A stretch of DNA of 64,000 bases, from assembly GCF_001679645.1 (NCBI RefSeq), contig NZ_LRUN01000033.1:1-64000 (forward strand). The letters are read 5' to 3'. The position numbers were made by a program, and so were the translations under genes. A model generated the notes under the pieces. The model was given only the letters and a program-made list of their open reading frames with translations. It did no database searches and had not been told where the DNA came from. Shown piece by piece: positions 63,516 to 64,000 of this stretch (within the stretch, counting starts at the first letter, position 1; the number at the start of each line of letters is the position of its first letter). This DNA is from Pseudomonas bananamidigenes. Its GTDB lineage: Bacteria > Pseudomonadota > Gammaproteobacteria > Pseudomonadales > Pseudomonadaceae.

Positions 63516-64000
63516 ATGAGCCTACTGACACGCCTGCTGGCGCGCGGCACTGTCGTGCTCGCCAGTTCGGCCTCCAAGCTGCAATCGCTGCAAATGCGCC
63601 TCACCGCCGGTGAAGTGAACGACGACATGGAGCACTTCGAGCCCTACGGCTTCACCAGCCATCCGCTGGCCGGCGCCGAGGGTGTCGTCACCTTTCTCGG
63701 CGGTGACCGTTCTCATGCCATCGCCCTGGTGGTCGCTGACCGCCGTTATCGCCTGCAATCGCTGGCGGCCGGCGAAGTGGCGATCTACACCGACGAGGGT
63801 GACAAGATCCACTTCAAGCGCGGGCGGATCATCGACATCGAAACCGCCACGCTCAACATCCGCGCCAGCACCGCCGTGAACGTCGAGACGCCGGTGATCA
63901 ACCAGACCGGCAAGATCGTTTCCCAGGGCGACCAGTTGGCCGGCGGCATCAGCCAGATCAACCACGTGCATGGCGGCGTGCAGGGCGGCAGCGGCCAGAC
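63516..64000 (+). CDS. Baseplate spike protein, Mu gp45-like, cut by the window edge (tailocin 2)
   Basis: About 161 codons are visible, beginning MSLLTRLLARGTVVLASSAS. The pattern LAGAEGVVTFLGGDRSHAIA, then GEVAIYTDEGDKIHFKRGRI and a repetitive beta end with HVHGGVQGG, fits the gp45/V spike family, whose C-terminus often has an H-x-H metal site at the tip. AAGGAAAA precedes the ATG. The stop is outside the window. Confidence 0.85.
   Translation, partial: MSLLTRLLARGTVVLASSASKLQSLQMRLTAGEVNDDMEHFEPYGFTSHPLAGAEGVVTFLGGDRSHAIALVVADRRYRLQSLAAGEVAIYTDEGDKIHFKRGRIIDIETATLNIRASTAVNVETPVINQTGKIVSQGDQLAGGISQINHVHGGVQGGSGQ

Noticed and set aside
41501..64000. Intact prophage
   Set aside because: No integrase, terminase, portal, capsid or replication gene and no attachment repeats were found in the window; only tail, lysis and control genes are present.

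Overview
The window is a chromosomal segment of a Pseudomonas, most likely of the P. fluorescens group. The evidence is the GC-rich codon use, the gene order from rpsB through dnaE to eno, the neighbours rpoS, rsmZ, fdxA and mutS, the REP-type palindromes (core GTGGGAGCGGGCTTGCCCGCGA), and a tailocin locus directly after mutS. No rRNA, tRNA, CRISPR array, transposase or integrase was seen.

Region 1 (1-41500) is conserved core genome. It opens with the 5' part of glnD and with map on the minus strand, divergent from rpsB-tsf. A long plus-strand run follows: pyrH-frr-uppS-cdsA-dxr-rseP-bamA-skp-lpxD-fabZ-lpxA-lpxB-rnhB-dnaE-accA-tilS-pyrG-kdsA-eno-ftsB-ispD. These genes join translation, envelope assembly (lipid A, outer membrane proteins, undecaprenyl lipid, phospholipid, isoprenoids), replication and nucleotide synthesis, many with overlapping or nearly touching ends. 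A formaldehyde detoxification pair (adhC, fghA) with a divergent LysR regulator lies between ispD and ispF. Then come ispF-truD-surE-pcm-nlpD-rpoS, the regulatory RNA gene rsmZ with its GacA upstream site, and fdxA and mutS on the minus strand. A PsrA-type palindrome inside nlpD marks the likely rpoS promoter region.

Region 2 (41501-64000) is an accessory locus encoding two contractile phage-tail-like bacteriocins (tailocins, R-pyocin-like) in tandem. It begins with a LexA/CI-type self-cleaving repressor. Next is a 523-base control region with a strong sigma70-type promoter whose -35/-10 spacer is filled by a near-uninterrupted palindrome, followed by a structured leader that ends in an intrinsic terminator before the first gene. 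Tailocin 1 has P2/R-pyocin order: holin, small protein, V, W, J, I, fibre, fibre chaperone, sheath, tube, assembly chaperone with a -1 frameshift extension, tape measure, U, X, D. Tailocin 2 starts 43 bases later and has Mu/SfV order: gp37-like, DUF2635, sheath, tube, chaperone with a -1 frameshift extension, tape measure, N, P, gp45-like, the last cut by the window edge. Head, portal, terminase and integrase genes are absent, which marks these as particles rather than prophages. No endolysin is seen, so lysis genes are expected beyond the right edge.

The most interesting points are the operator-promoter with the terminator-bearing leader and no PrtN-like activator, the two independent slippery-site frameshifts, an internally duplicated assembly chaperone, a tape measure built of exact 41-residue repeats, a fibre with two collar modules and a glycine-rich tip, a REP pair inside the structural operon, and a 7-codon tandem duplication at the end of mutS.
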